NCBI GenBank assembly: GCA_903832325.1
Contig: CAILBC010000031.1
Location: forward strand, 1 to 50,884
Origin: an uncultured Sphingomonadales bacterium
GTDB lineage: Bacteria; Pseudomonadota; Alphaproteobacteria; Sphingomonadales; Sphingomonadaceae
DNA length: 50,884 nt
Direction: 5' to 3'
In this document: positions 16,398 through 28,589 of the stretch, one piece after another
Layout of the letters: each line of letters starts with the position of its first letter
Position numbering within the stretch: position 1 is the first letter of the stretch
The notes under the pieces: generated by a model
The model's input: the letters and a program-made list of their open reading frames with translations, nothing else
Told to the model about the DNA's origin: nothing
Databases searched by the model: none
Position numbers and translations under genes: made by a program

Positions 16398-18589
16398 GAC
16401 AGGGCTGCTTTCGTCGCAGGAATGTGTGGGGCAGAAATGTGTGGGGCAGGAATGTGTGGGGCGGAAATGTGTTGGCCCGGAACGGAATGAGGCTCGCCAC
16501 CGGTGTCGATCTTCGGATCGGTCGCCAGCGGCAGGCGGATGGTGAAACGGCTGCCCAGGCCTTCGCGGCTTTCCACTTGCAGCCGCCCGCGCATCGCCTG
16601 GATCAGCTCGCGCGCTTCGAACGCACCGATGCCGAACCCGCCGGGCTTGGTCGAAACGAACGGGGTAAACAGGCGGGTGCGCACGAATTCGGCGCTCATC
16701 CCGCTGCCATTGTCGATCACTTCGATCACGCCCTGGCCATCCTCGATCCGGCTGTGCAGAAACACGCCCAGTTGCCCTTCGGTGGCATCGATCGCGTTCT
16801 GCACCAGATGCGCCAGCACTTGTTCCAGCGTGTCGCGCGCCGCCAGGACCCGGCACGGCTGTGCATCGGCCACAAACACCTGATCATGCCCCAGCGCGAC
16901 ATTGGTGCGCGCGGCAATCGCGCTGACCACATCGGCGGCATCGATCGGTTCGCTCGCCGTGACCGTGCCCGCGCCATAGCGCGACAGGCGCGCAATCAGC
17001 GCGTTCAGCTTGTCCGCGGCATTGCGCAGCGTAACCAGCATGTCGCCCCGGAATGCCGGATTGTCGGCATGGCGTTCGGCATTGCGCGCCAGCAGCGCCA
17101 GCTGGCTCGCCAGATTCTTGATGTCGTGCATCACAAAGGCGATGCGGCGGTTGAATTCGTCGAACCGGCTCGCTTCGAGCAGCGCGGCATGGCTGGTCTG
17201 TTCGGCCAGAAAGCTGGCCAGTTGCTGCCCGACCACGCGCAACAGGTCGAAATCTTCCCAATCGAGTTCGCGCACCAGCGCCGGCCGGCCCAGCACCACC
17301 AGCCCGACCAGCCGTTCGAAATGGAGCAGCGGCACCAGCACCCACACCGCGTCTTCGGCGATCATCCATTCGGGCATCAACGCCACTTCGCCGGCATGGT
17401 CGGTGCCGCGCCGCACCTGATCGAGATCGACGATAAAGCCGCTGCGTTCCAGAAAGCCGACCGCATCATGGGCCACGGCCACCGCCGGCACATCCAGCGT
17501 CGCCCATTGCCAGCGCGCCGCCAGCACCAGCGCGCCGCCTTCGCCCGGCACCAGCAGCAGCCCGCGCGCGCTGTCGGTAATATCGGCCAGCGCCTGGACC
17601 ACGCGCGCGTGCAGCGGCTGGGCATTGGCATCGGCCCGGCCGATGGTGCGCGCAAACCGCAGCCATTCGGCGCGATAATCATACCGGTGCTGAAAGAAAT
17701 GTTTGGCCAGCACGACATTCAGCCAGCGCCGCAGCCGCGTGGATGGCACCAGCGCGATGATTACCACGGTGGTGCCAAACGCAAAGCCAAGCTGGACCAG
17801 AGCGCCGGTATTGCCCCCGGCCCAGGCCACCGATTGCGCCGCGCCGACCATCACGATCAGATAGACCCCGATGATCAGCAGCATCAGCGACTGGAACGCC
17901 ACCGCGCGTGATGGTGACAGGCGCAGCGATCCGCCACTGCGCGCCGCAATACCGATCATCACCAGCGCCGCGCCCTGCGCCACCGCGCGCAGCACGACCA
18001 GTTCATCGGGCACGCCATGGCCAAGATAGGCAATGGTGTAATAATTGAGATCATACCCCCACAGCAGCGCCAGGGCGAGGCAGTTCCACCGCACCGCCGC
18101 ACGCTGCCCGGCCACCGCGCCGACATAGAGGTTGTGCACCAGCACCAGCGCGCCGGTGGTTGTCAGCAGGTGGAACAAGTCCGAAACTTTGCCGATCGTG
18201 GTCACCGCCGCGGCAAACGCGCCGAACCGCACGGTCAGGAACACCAGCGCCAGCTGGAACAGTTCGACCAGCGCCAGCGCCGCCAGCACCGGGCGCACCG
18301 GCGCCACGGTTTCATCGCGATGATCGCGCGCAAACAGTTTCAGCACGACAAACAGCCAGGCCAGATTGCGCGCCACTTCGCCCACGCTCGCCATCAGGCT
18401 GGTACCACCCGTGGCCGATCCGACCATGCACCACAGCGCGGTAACTGCCACCGCGCCGATTACGGCGCGGCTGGTGCCACGCCGGCGGCGATGCCGGTCG
18501 ATCAGCCAGACCACCAGCAGCATCGCGGCAAAGGCCACGGCCAGTTCCAGCCAGTGCCCGGCGGCAGTCCAGGTGAACATATGGCCCAC
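16394..18589 (-). CDS. prsK: PrsK, membrane histidine kinase of the PEP-CTERM system
   Basis: A 731-residue sensor kinase. The first ~290 residues hold about 9 hydrophobic helices, followed by a GAF-like domain (about 310-470) and the kinase core with the PrsK-type phosphorylation motif FVMHDIKNLASQLALL, N-box VQNAIDA, G1 VIDNGSGM and G2 GGFGIGAFEAREL. The C-terminal tail is made of 5-residue repeats (PHISA/PHIPA) encoded by 15-bp tandem DNA repeats. Start is GTG at 18589 or, 9 bases later, ATG at 18580; the latter has better spacing from the upstream stop. It partners PrsR, whose start overlaps its stop, and follows the sugar transferase by 4 bases. Confidence 0.88.
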   Translation of the reverse strand: MGHMFTWTAAGHWLELAVAFAAMLLVVWLIDRHRRRRGTSRAVIGAVAVTALWCMVGSATGGTSLMASVGEVARNLAWLFVVLKLFARDHRDETVAPVRPVLAALALVELFQLALVFLTVRFGAFAAAVTTIGKVSDLFHLLTTTGALVLVHNLYVGAVAGQRAAVRWNCLALALLWGYDLNYYTIAYLGHGVPDELVVLRAVAQGAALVMIGIAARSGGSLRLSPSRAVAFQSLMLLIIGVYLIVMVGAAQSVAWAGGNTGALVQLGFAFGTTVVIIALVPSTRLRRWLNVVLAKHFFQHRYDYRAEWLRFARTIGRADANAQPLHARVVQALADITDSARGLLLVPGEGGALVLAARWQWATLDVPAVAVAHDAVGFLERSGFIVDLDQVRRGTDHAGEVALMPEWMIAEDAVWVLVPLLHFERLVGLVVLGRPALVRELDWEDFDLLRVVGQQLASFLAEQTSHAALLEASRFDEFNRRIAFVMHDIKNLASQLALLARNAERHADNPAFRGDMLVTLRNAADKLNALIARLSRYGAGTVTASEPIDAADVVSAIAARTNVALGHDQVFVADAQPCRVLAARDTLEQVLAHLVQNAIDATEGQLGVFLHSRIEDGQGVIEVIDNGSGMSAEFVRTRLFTPFVSTKPGGFGIGAFEARELIQAMRGRLQVESREGLGSRFTIRLPLATDPKIDTGGEPHSVPGQHISAPHIPAPHISAPHIPATKAALS
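16416..16475. repeat. four 15-bp tandem repeats in the 3' end of prsK
   Basis: Units beginning GCAGGAATG or GCAGAAATG at 16416, 16431, 16446 and 16461, alternating in one base, so it is also two 30-bp units. They encode PHIPA/PHISA at the C-terminus of PrsK. The array lies 19 bases from the prsR start codon; copy-number change keeps the frame. Confidence 0.9.
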
Positions 18590-18593
18590 CGGT

Positions 18594-19979
<1,386 letters not shown>

Positions 19980-20265
19980 CGCTTGCAGTCGCCCTTTGTG
20001 GTCCTGCACCGTGCGCCGGACAATCCGGGCACGGCGATCGTCTTGCCCCGGTGGCATAGCTGCAAAACCGTAAAGCGTCGGTAAATTTGACAGTCCCGAT
20101 CGGTCGATTGTACGCCGAATTTCCTGATTTGCCCCCGTTTTTCGCGCAACCGGGCAACCGCTTGTCGGATCTGCTTACACTGCGCACGGGCATAAACGCA
20201 GGGGCGCAACCCTGCTGGCCATAACCCTACTGGATATGCCGCGCAGTTGGTGCGATGACAGGGCC
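19980..20265. other. divergent intergenic region between the sugar transferase and the patatin gene
   Basis: These 286 bases separate two divergent genes and must contain the promoters of both. The stretch around 20080-20110 is clearly more A+T-rich than the genes. I looked for a sigma-54 -24/-12 pair that PrsR could use and did not find a convincing one. No RNA gene or repeat was recognised. Confidence 0.5.
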
Positions 20266-22689
20266 ATGCGGGAAAAGGAACTGCGCGTCGCGCTGGTCTG
20301 TTACGGCGGGATCAGTCTGGCGGTCACCATGCACGGCGTGACCAAGGAAATCTGGCATGCCACGCGCGCCAGCCGGGCGTGGCATGCGGGCGAGCGCCTG
20401 CCGGGCGGGGTTGCCGGCGTCTATGCCCGCCTGTTCGACACGATCGGGCGCGAGCGCGAACTGGCGCTGCGCTTTATTCCGGATATCCTGTCGGGCACGA
20501 GCGCGGGCGGCATCAACGCGGTGTTTCTGGCGCAGGCGCTGGTCAGCGGGCAAAGCCTGGATGCGCTGACCGGGCTGTGGCTGGATGGCGCCGACAGCGA
20601 CGTGCTGATCGCGCCCGAGGCCAAACCGTGGAGCCGGCTGGCCAAGATCTGGGCCTGGCCAGTGGTCTGGCTGGCGCTGCGTCTGCCCGGCACCGGGCTC
20701 GACGATGCCGGGCTCGCCGCCGATACCCGCGCCGAAGTGCGCGCCAAAGTGTCACGCCTGATCCGCGCGCGGTGGTTCCAGCCACCGTTCAGCGGCATCG
20801 GTTTTGCCCGCCTGCTGGCCGATGCCTTTACCGCGATGGCGAACGCGGCACAGCCGGAATCCGGCCAGGACGAGGCGCCACCGGCTCCGCTGCTGCCCGC
20901 CGGCCACCCGCTCGATCTGGTGGTCACCGCCACCGATCTGGGCGGATATCGAGCAGAACTGGCGCTCAACAGCCCGCCGCTGGTCCACGAAAACGAACAT
21001 CGCCTGGGAATCGGGTTTCATGCCCGGGCCGATGCCGATCCGGCGACCATGGCAAAGGGCCTGGCCCCCCTGCCCGCGCTTGTCATGGCGGCGCGCGCCA
21101 CGGCCAGCTTTCCCGGCGCGTTCCCGCCGCTGATGGTCGGTGAAATCGATGGTCTGGCCGCCGAACGCGGGCTGGACTGGCCCGGCCGCGACGCCTTTTT
21201 GCGGCGGATCATGCCGGTCCACGCGCGCGAAGGCGGGATTGACGGGGTGGCGCTGATCGATGGTGCGGTGCTCAACAACCGCCCCTTTGCCGAGGCGATG
21301 GCCGCGCTGCGCAACCGGCCCGCGCGGCGCGAAGTGGACCGGCGGTTTGTCTATATCGAGCCGCACCCCGCGACCGCCACCCCGGCACGGCCGCGCGCAC
21401 CGGGATTTTTCACCACGATCTTTGCCGCGCTGTCGGCGATCCCGCGCGAACAGCCGATCCGCGATAACCTGGCCGCAATCACCCGCCAATCGCGCACGCG
21501 CGAACGGCTGCGCGCGCTGATCGACACGTTGCGCCCCGATATCGAGGCCAAAGTGGCGCATTTGTTCGGGCATACGCTGTTCTTTGAATCCGCCGGACGC
21601 GCGCGGCTGACCGCGTGGCGCGCGCGCGCGCAACAGGCGGCGGCGGAACAGGCGGGGTTCACCTATCACGGCTATGCCCAGGTCAAACTGGATGCGATCA
21701 TTGCCGATCTGGCGCGCACGATTGTCGAGGCCGAACCCGAAGCCGGCCCGGATGATCGGGTGGTGCGCGTCCTGGCGCGCCATCTGGAAGCATCCGGGCT
21801 GGCGCGGCTGGTGACCGGGCGTGGCGATGCCAGCGCGGCGGCGATCGCGTTTTTCCGCGCGCACGATATCGGATTTCGCATCCGCCGGCTGAAACTGCTG
21901 GCGCGCCGGTTGACCGAAGACTTGCCCGCCGATGGCTCCGTGCCCGGTCGCGAAACCGCGCGCGCAATCGTCTATCAGGCGCAGGCGCTTTATCAGGAAC
22001 GGGAAACCGGCCGCGGGCTGGGCCCCGGGTTTGCCGCCGCCGCGGCGCAGGTCCATGCCGATCCCGAAAGCGTGCTTGCCGCCATTGCCACGCGGCGCGA
22101 TCTTACCGGGATCGATGTCGTGGTCGATGGCATGATGGTCGACGGGCTGGCCGCGCTCGACCGGCCGCTGCGCCGCAAGTTCCTCCACGCCTATCTGGGA
22201 TTTCCCTGGTACGATATCGCAACCCTGCCGCTGCTCAACGGTGAAGGCGTGGAGCCCGGCGCACTGGGCGAATTCGACCCGATCCGCGTTGACCGCATTT
22301 CGCCCGATGATGCCTGCTCGATCCGCGCCGGGGGCACCGCCGCCTGCCTGAAAGGCATTGCGTTCTACAGCTTTGGCGCGTTTTTCAGCCGCGCCTTTCG
22401 CGAAAACGATTATCTGTGGGGCCGGCTCCACGGTGCCGAACGAACCATCGACATCATTGCATCGTCCGTCGAACCGCCGCTGCGGCAAACGACGATCCGG
22501 ACAATCAAGCGCGATGCGTTCCTCGCGATCCTGGCGGAAGAGGAACCGCGCCTGATGGCCGACCCGGCGCTGGTGCCGGGCATCAGGGCGGAAGTGCTGG
22601 GCGCGTTTGACGGCCTGACCGGGCAACACCCGCCCCATGGCGCAAGTCATTCCGGCGAAGGCGGGAATCCGGTTGCAACGGCGCCGTAA
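20266..22689 (+). CDS. patatin-like protein of the DUF3376 type
   Basis: An 807-residue putative lipid acyl hydrolase. The patatin core is at the N-terminus: oxyanion motif YGGISLAVTMHG (about 12-23), nucleophile elbow GTSAGGIN (Ser in GxSxG, about 77-84) and the Asp of the catalytic dyad in LIDGAVLNN. The long C-terminal region matches the extended DUF3376-type patatin family of actinobacteria and alphaproteobacteria. The ATG at 20266 was preferred because the first strand LRVALVCYGG follows; an ATG 30 bases upstream is in frame. The last residues (SHSGEGGNP) are encoded by an interspersed palindromic repeat (22648-22673), so the original C-terminus was probably shorter. No signal peptide, so it is probably cytoplasmic. 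Substrate unknown. Confidence 0.86.
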   Translation: MREKELRVALVCYGGISLAVTMHGVTKEIWHATRASRAWHAGERLPGGVAGVYARLFDTIGRERELALRFIPDILSGTSAGGINAVFLAQALVSGQSLDALTGLWLDGADSDVLIAPEAKPWSRLAKIWAWPVVWLALRLPGTGLDDAGLAADTRAEVRAKVSRLIRARWFQPPFSGIGFARLLADAFTAMANAAQPESGQDEAPPAPLLPAGHPLDLVVTATDLGGYRAELALNSPPLVHENEHRLGIGFHARADADPATMAKGLAPLPALVMAARATASFPGAFPPLMVGEIDGLAAERGLDWPGRDAFLRRIMPVHAREGGIDGVALIDGAVLNNRPFAEAMAALRNRPARREVDRRFVYIEPHPATATPARPRAPGFFTTIFAALSAIPREQPIRDNLAAITRQSRTRERLRALIDTLRPDIEAKVAHLFGHTLFFESAGRARLTAWRARAQQAAAEQAGFTYHGYAQVKLDAIIADLARTIVEAEPEAGPDDRVVRVLARHLEASGLARLVTGRGDASAAAIAFFRAHDIGFRIRRLKLLARRLTEDLPADGSVPGRETARAIVYQAQALYQERETGRGLGPGFAAAAAQVHADPESVLAAIATRRDLTGIDVVVDGMMVDGLAALDRPLRRKFLHAYLGFPWYDIATLPLLNGEGVEPGALGEFDPIRVDRISPDDACSIRAGGTAACLKGIAFYSFGAFFSRAFRENDYLWGRLHGAERTIDIIASSVEPPLRQTTIRTIKRDAFLAILAEEEPRLMADPALVPGIRAEVLGAFDGLTGQHPPHGASHSGEGGNPVATAP
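22648..22673. repeat. interspersed palindromic repeat at the 3' end of the patatin gene
   Basis: ATTCCGGCGAAGGCGGGAAT is an imperfect palindrome of the ATTCC...GGAAT type that is scattered in intergenic regions of many proteobacteria. Here it is read through as the last dozen codons of the patatin-like gene. Confidence 0.65.
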
Positions 22690-22722
22690 CGCCCACGGTC
22701 TGACCGACAGCGGTGGACCGTC

Positions 22723-22790
22723 ATTTCCTGCTGGCGGGCATTTCCTGCTGGCAGGCAATTCCTGCTGGCAGGCAATTCCTGCTGGCAGGC
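22723..22790. repeat. four 17-bp tandem repeats downstream of dnaJ
   Basis: Units of the form (A/T)TTCCTGCTGGC(A/G)GGC start at 22723, 22740, 22757 and 22774; the last two are identical. They fill the space between the convergent patatin and dnaJ stops. Each contains CCTGC...GCAGG, so the RNA could form small stems; no U-tract terminator is seen. Confidence 0.88.
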
Positions 22791-22794
22791 GCGC

Positions 22795-23934
22795 CTACTC
22801 GGTCAGATCGTTCCACGCGTCGCGGATGCGGTCGAAGAATCCCTTGGTCTGGGGGCATTCCTCGCCGGTTTCCGATCCCTGGAATTCGCGCAGCAGTTCG
22901 CGCTGGCGCGGGGTCAGGCGGGTGGGGGTTTCGACGTGGATTTCGATCACCAGATCGCCCGCGCCGCGCCCCTGCAGCACCGGCATGCCGGCGCCGCGCT
23001 TGCGCAATTGCTTGCCCGACTGGATACCGGCGGGAATTTCGATCACATGCTTGGCCCCGTCGACGCCAGGCAGTTCGATCGTTCCGCCCAACGCCGCGGT
23101 GGTAAAGCTGATCGGCGCGTGCGTGGTCAGCGTGGTGCCTTCGCGTTCGAACACTTTGTGCGCGCGGACATGCAGGAAAATGTACAGATCGCCCGGGGGC
23201 GCGCCGTGGGGGCCGGCCTCGCCCTTGCCCGCCAGCCGGATGCGCGTGCCGTTGTCGACGCCCGGCGGAATTTCCACTTCCAGCCGCTGCGGCATATCCA
23301 CGCGGCCTTCGCCGCGGCACTGGCGGCACGGGCTTTCGATCACTTCACCGCGGCCGTGGCAAGTCGGGCAGGCGCGCTCGACCATGAAAAAGCCCTGTTG
23401 CGCGCGCACTTTGCCGTGCCCGCCGCACATGTTGCAACGCCGTGCCGCAGTGCCGGGGGTCGCGCCCGATCCACTGCAAGGTTCGCATTTCTGCGACACT
23501 TCCACCGAAATCTCGGTCGATTTGCCATGGAACGCGTCTTCCAGCGTGATTTCCATGTCGTACCGCAGATCGGCACCGCGCCGCGCCTGCTGCCGCCCGC
23601 CGCCGCCGCCAAAGGCATTGCCGAAAATCGTTTCGAATATATCGCCCAGATCGCCGAATTCGCCGCCGCCAAAGCCGCCGCCGCCGCCACCGCCGGGCCC
23701 GCCCTGCTGAAACGCGGCATGGCCGAACCGGTCATAGGCGGCACGCTTTTGCGCGTCGGACAGACAGGCATAGGCGGCGTTGATCTGCTTGAACCGGGCC
23801 TCTGCCTCGGCATCGCCGGGATTTTTGTCAGGGTGATAGCGCATGGCCAGCCGGCGAAACGACGATTTGATCGTCTTTTCGTCCGCCGTGCGTTCCACTT
23901 CGAGCAGTTCGTAGAAATCGATCTCGGCCGACAT
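22795..23934 (-). CDS. dnaJ: chaperone DnaJ
   Basis: Hsp40 co-chaperone that delivers clients to DnaK and stimulates its ATPase. A 379-residue type I DnaJ: J-domain with HPD at 34-36, Gly/Phe-rich linker ([17 protein letters not shown]), zinc domain with four CxxCxGxG-type motifs ([32 protein letters not shown]) and the beta-rich client-binding C-terminus. It lies 167 bases downstream of dnaK with a strong hairpin between the two, and is followed by a tandem repeat array. Confidence 0.97.
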   Translation of the reverse strand: MSAEIDFYELLEVERTADEKTIKSSFRRLAMRYHPDKNPGDAEAEARFKQINAAYACLSDAQKRAAYDRFGHAAFQQGGPGGGGGGGFGGGEFGDLGDIFETIFGNAFGGGGGRQQARRGADLRYDMEITLEDAFHGKSTEISVEVSQKCEPCSGSGATPGTAARRCNMCGGHGKVRAQQGFFMVERACPTCHGRGEVIESPCRQCRGEGRVDMPQRLEVEIPPGVDNGTRIRLAGKGEAGPHGAPPGDLYIFLHVRAHKVFEREGTTLTTHAPISFTTAALGGTIELPGVDGAKHVIEIPAGIQSGKQLRKRGAGMPVLQGRGAGDLVIEIHVETPTRLTPRQRELLREFQGSETGEECPQTKGFFDRIRDAWNDLTE

Positions 23935-23974
23935 CAGGCAGGTTCCCGGTCAAGGCTGGGGGGTAATTGCGGAA

Positions 23975-24006
23975 CCGGCCGCCGCCCGGCACGGGGCGTC
24001 GGCCGG
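23975..24006 (-). promoter_or_regulatory. hairpin in the dnaK-dnaJ intergenic region
   Basis: A 13-bp stem (23975-23987 with 23994-24006, one mismatch, arms starting CCGGCCGCCG and ending CGGCCGG) with a 6-base loop. There is no U-tract, so it is more likely an mRNA-processing or stability element, or an attenuator setting the dnaK to dnaJ ratio, than a full terminator. The role is inferred from position only. Confidence 0.55.
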
Positions 24007-24101
24007 TTTCGCCGACGCGAGGACAACGTCATGCATGCCATGGTCCGGCATGCCAACCCCTTTCAGGGCAGAGTCGTCCCCGCGCGTTTTGCAGGCAAGG
24101 A

Positions 24102-26006
<1,905 letters not shown>

Positions 26007-26179
26007 GATTTCCCGTTTCCTTGCACATTGCGACACCGCGCCTTGCAGCGTTCCCCTGCCGGGCGAACGACCGTCTCGCGGTTCAGACAGGCGGGATATA
26101 GGTGCGCTTTGGCTTGGCACAAGGGTGGCCAAAGCCTAGATGGGCGCTTGTTCGAAATTGACCGCCCGAAGGACCCGAT

Positions 26180-26695
26180 ATGCGCCGCACTGCCTTGATC
26201 ACTTCGCTTTTGCTCGCAGCGCTTGCCGGGTGCGCGAAACAGCCCGAGGCCACCGACGCTGCCGAAACCGCGGCACCCGCCTCAGCCGAAGCGGTCGAGG
26301 GCCCCACTGCCGCGCCCGGCCTGCAACTGGGCGATGCGCGCGTGCAGCTGCCCGCCGTGCCCGGGCGCCCGGCGGTGGCCTATTTCACGCTCAATGCGGG
26401 CGCCGATGCCAAAGGCGCACTGGTTGCGGTGCATGCCGATCATTTCGCCCGCGCCGAAATGCACCAAAGCCGGATGGAAGGCGGCGCGATGACGATGGAC
26501 CCGGTCGACCGCGTGGCTTTGATGCCGGGCAAGCCGGTGATTTTTGCCCCGGGCGGCTATCATGTCATGCTGTTTGACGGCGACGGCACGCTGAAGCCCG
26601 GCGGCACCACCGAACTGACCCTCACGCTAGACAGCGGCGACAAGATCAGCGGCACCGCCAAAGTCACCGCCACCGGCGGCGACATGGCGATGTAA
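26180..26695 (+). CDS. PCu(A)C-type copper chaperone lipoprotein
   Basis: A 171-residue periplasmic copper-binding protein. Residues 1-18 are a lipoprotein signal with lipobox LAGC (Cys18), then an Ala/Glu-rich linker and the PCu(A)C domain (DUF461). The copper ligands match the family spacing: MH and M in AEMHQSRMEGG, a further M in DRVALMPG, and HVM in GGYHVMLF. Relatives deliver Cu(I) to the CuA site of cytochrome oxidase. It is divergent from dnaK and convergent with grpE, with a strong terminator between. Confidence 0.85.
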   Translation: MRRTALITSLLLAALAGCAKQPEATDAAETAAPASAEAVEGPTAAPGLQLGDARVQLPAVPGRPAVAYFTLNAGADAKGALVAVHADHFARAEMHQSRMEGGAMTMDPVDRVALMPGKPVIFAPGGYHVMLFDGDGTLKPGGTTELTLTLDSGDKISGTAKVTATGGDMAM

Positions 26696-26703
26696 GTGTC
26701 TGA

Positions 26704-26764
26704 CCCGAAACTCCGTTTCGGGAAGTCGGTACCGACTTCGAAACTCGCCCTTTCGCGAGTTTCG
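26704..26764. repeat. three consecutive palindromes between the copper chaperone and grpE
   Basis: Back-to-back dyads: CCCGAAA/TTTCGGG (26704-26722, 5-base loop), the perfect 18-bp palindrome GAAGTCGGTACCGACTTC (26722-26739), and CGAAACTCGC/GCGAGTTTCG (26739-26764, 6-base loop). The first and third arms share the CGAAACTC core. This looks like an interspersed mosaic repeat rather than a single terminator. Confidence 0.8.
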
Positions 26765-26780
26765 AGCCAGACTCCAACAC

Positions 26781-26813
26781 CGATGATCCTCCCCGTTTCG
26801 GGGAGGATCATCG
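26781..26813. terminator. hairpin terminator between convergent genes
   Basis: A perfect 14-bp stem, CGATGATCCTCCCC and its complement, with a GTTTC loop, placed 2 bases before the grpE stop and 85 bases after the copper chaperone stop. It lacks a long U-tract but its stability and location suit a bidirectional terminator. Confidence 0.65.
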
Positions 26814-26815
26814 GT

Positions 26816-27418
26816 TCAATCCGGCTTTTTCGCCACTGCGACCATTGCCGCGCGCAGCAGGCGGTCCTTGATCATATAGCCGGCCTGCAATTCCTGCACC
26901 ACGGTGCCCGGCTCCACATCGTCCGAGGGCACTTCGATCATGGCCTGGTGCTGGTGCGGATCGAGCGGCAGGCCCTTGGCGGCGATCCGCGTGATCCCGT
27001 GGCTGGAAAACACCTTTTCGATCTCGCGCCCGGTCGCTTCGAGCCCGGCCACCAGATTGCGGAACTTGTCATCGGCGCGCAGGTCGGCCGGAATCGCTTC
27101 CAGCGCGCGGGCGATATTGTCCGCCACCGAAAGCACATCGCGGGCAAAGCCGGTGGCGGCATAGGCGCGCGCATCGGCAATGTCCTTTTCCAGCCGGCGG
27201 CGCACATTGTGCGTTTCGGCCTTGGCATAAAGGATATCCTGCCGCGCGGTTTCCAGATCTTCGGTCAGGCGGGCCAGATCCGCTTCCAGAGCCTGGGTCG
27301 TATCATCAATCATGTCAGCGGGTACGCCTTCCAATTCCTTGGCCAATTCTCTGGCCGATTCCCTGGCCATCTCTGCGGCTTCATCCACGCTTTGATCACG
27401 CGTTTGCTTGTCGGTCAT
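26816..27418 (-). CDS. grpE: nucleotide exchange factor GrpE
   Basis: A 200-residue nucleotide exchange factor for DnaK. The N-terminal half is an acidic heptad-rich coiled coil (ALEADLARLTEDLETARQDI), followed by AETHNVRRRLEKDIADARAYA, FARDVLSVADNIARAL and the beta-domain end (HQHQAMIEVPSDDVEPGTVVQELQAGYMIKDRLLR). Its ATG overlaps the hrcA stop (ATGA), the standard hrcA-grpE arrangement. It ends just before the terminator at 26781-26813. Confidence 0.96.
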   Translation of the reverse strand: MTDKQTRDQSVDEAAEMARESARELAKELEGVPADMIDDTTQALEADLARLTEDLETARQDILYAKAETHNVRRRLEKDIADARAYAATGFARDVLSVADNIARALEAIPADLRADDKFRNLVAGLEATGREIEKVFSSHGITRIAAKGLPLDPHQHQAMIEVPSDDVEPGTVVQELQAGYMIKDRLLRAAMVAVAKKPD

Positions 27419-28482
27419 TTTCGTGAAAATCCGTCTTGTCCGATCAGTTTGCTCAGCGATTGAGCAGTGAAATCTACCATGGGGACGACGCGCGCATAAT
27501 TCAACCGCGTAGGCCCGATCACCCCCACCACGCCGACCACGCGGCCTTCGCCATCGCGCCAGGGCGTGGCGATCACCGCCGATCCCGAAAGCGAGATCAG
27601 CCGGTTTTCGCTGCCGATGAAAATGCGCGTGGCCTGCGCCTCGCGCGCGGCATCCAGCACCTGGGCGATGGCCTCGGCGCTTTCCAGTTCATCCAGCAAT
27701 TGCCGCACGCGTTCGATATCGTGCATCGCCGCTTCGTCCAGCAGATTGGCCTGCCCGCGCACCACCAGCACCGGGCGCTGCGCGGCATCGCGGCTCCACA
27801 CCGCCAGCCCGCGCCGCACCAGATCCGCGCTCACGCTGTCGAGCGCGCTGCGGCCGCCGGCGATTTCCGCGGCAATGCCCGACGCCGCCTCGGCCAGGGT
27901 GCGCCCCGCCAGCCGCGCGGTCAGGTAATTGCCCGCTGCCTCCAGCGCGCCGGGCGCGATCGGTTCGGGCAATTCGATCACGCGGTTTTCGATCCCGCCG
28001 TCTTCGGCCACCAGCACCACCAGCGCGCGGCGCGGCGACAGCGCGACAAACGAAATCTGCATCAGCCGCGGTTCTCTGCGGGGCACCATCACCACCCCTG
28101 CCCCTGCCGACAGTTCCGACAGCGCAGTGCTTGCCGCGGCCAGCGCCGCCTCGATCGATCCGCCCTGCGCCAGCCCGCGTTCGATCTGCGCGCGCTCTGC
28201 CGGCGAAGGCTCGGCCACTTGCATGATGCCATCGACAAACAGCCGCAGGCCGATATCGGTCGGCATCCGCCCCGCGCTGGTATGCGGCGCGGCCAGCAGC
28301 CCGGCATCCTGCAATTCCTGCAGCACCGACCGGATCGATGCCGGCGAAAGATTGAGCCCGCTGCTGCCCGCCAGCGTCTTTGATCCCACCGGCAGCCCGC
28401 TGGCGATATAGCCTTCGACCACCATGCGAAAGATATCGCGCGCGCGCGCCGTCAATTCGGGAAGCGAAGGACCTGCTATCAT
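27415..28482 (-). CDS. hrcA: heat-inducible transcription repressor HrcA
   Basis: Repressor of heat-shock operons that binds CIRCE elements; 355 residues. The N-terminal winged helix includes RARDIFRMVVEGYIASGLPVGSKTLA and LSPASIRSVLQELQDAGLLAAPHTSAGRMPTD, the latter being the HrcA hallmark; a GAF-like middle domain and the C-terminal VIGPTRLNYARVVPMVDF follow. It is divergent from rph (107-base gap) and coupled to grpE. I did not find a CIRCE repeat in that gap or before dnaK; its usual target groESL is not in the window. Confidence 0.96.
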   Translation of the reverse strand: MIAGPSLPELTARARDIFRMVVEGYIASGLPVGSKTLAGSSGLNLSPASIRSVLQELQDAGLLAAPHTSAGRMPTDIGLRLFVDGIMQVAEPSPAERAQIERGLAQGGSIEAALAAASTALSELSAGAGVVMVPRREPRLMQISFVALSPRRALVVLVAEDGGIENRVIELPEPIAPGALEAAGNYLTARLAGRTLAEAASGIAAEIAGGRSALDSVSADLVRRGLAVWSRDAAQRPVLVVRGQANLLDEAAMHDIERVRQLLDELESAEAIAQVLDAAREAQATRIFIGSENRLISLSGSAVIATPWRDGEGRVVGVVGVIGPTRLNYARVVPMVDFTAQSLSKLIGQDGFSRK

Positions 28483-28589
28483 CCCCCCACATTACCCGCC
28501 CCTGATGCGGGAACAAGCCTTGCGAAGGGCAAGCCGATGCGTCACAGGCCTTCCCAAGCCAACACCAGACCCCAAAGGACCTGCCCCCC

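Noticed and set aside
20752..22758. 668-codon minus frame opposite the patatin gene
   Set aside because: The + strand carries GTSAGG and DGA patatin motifs; the minus frame has shadow-type composition.
28483..28589. CIRCE element upstream of hrcA
   Set aside because: No TTAGCACTC-N9-GAGTGCTAA-like repeat found in the hrcA-rph gap or before dnaK.
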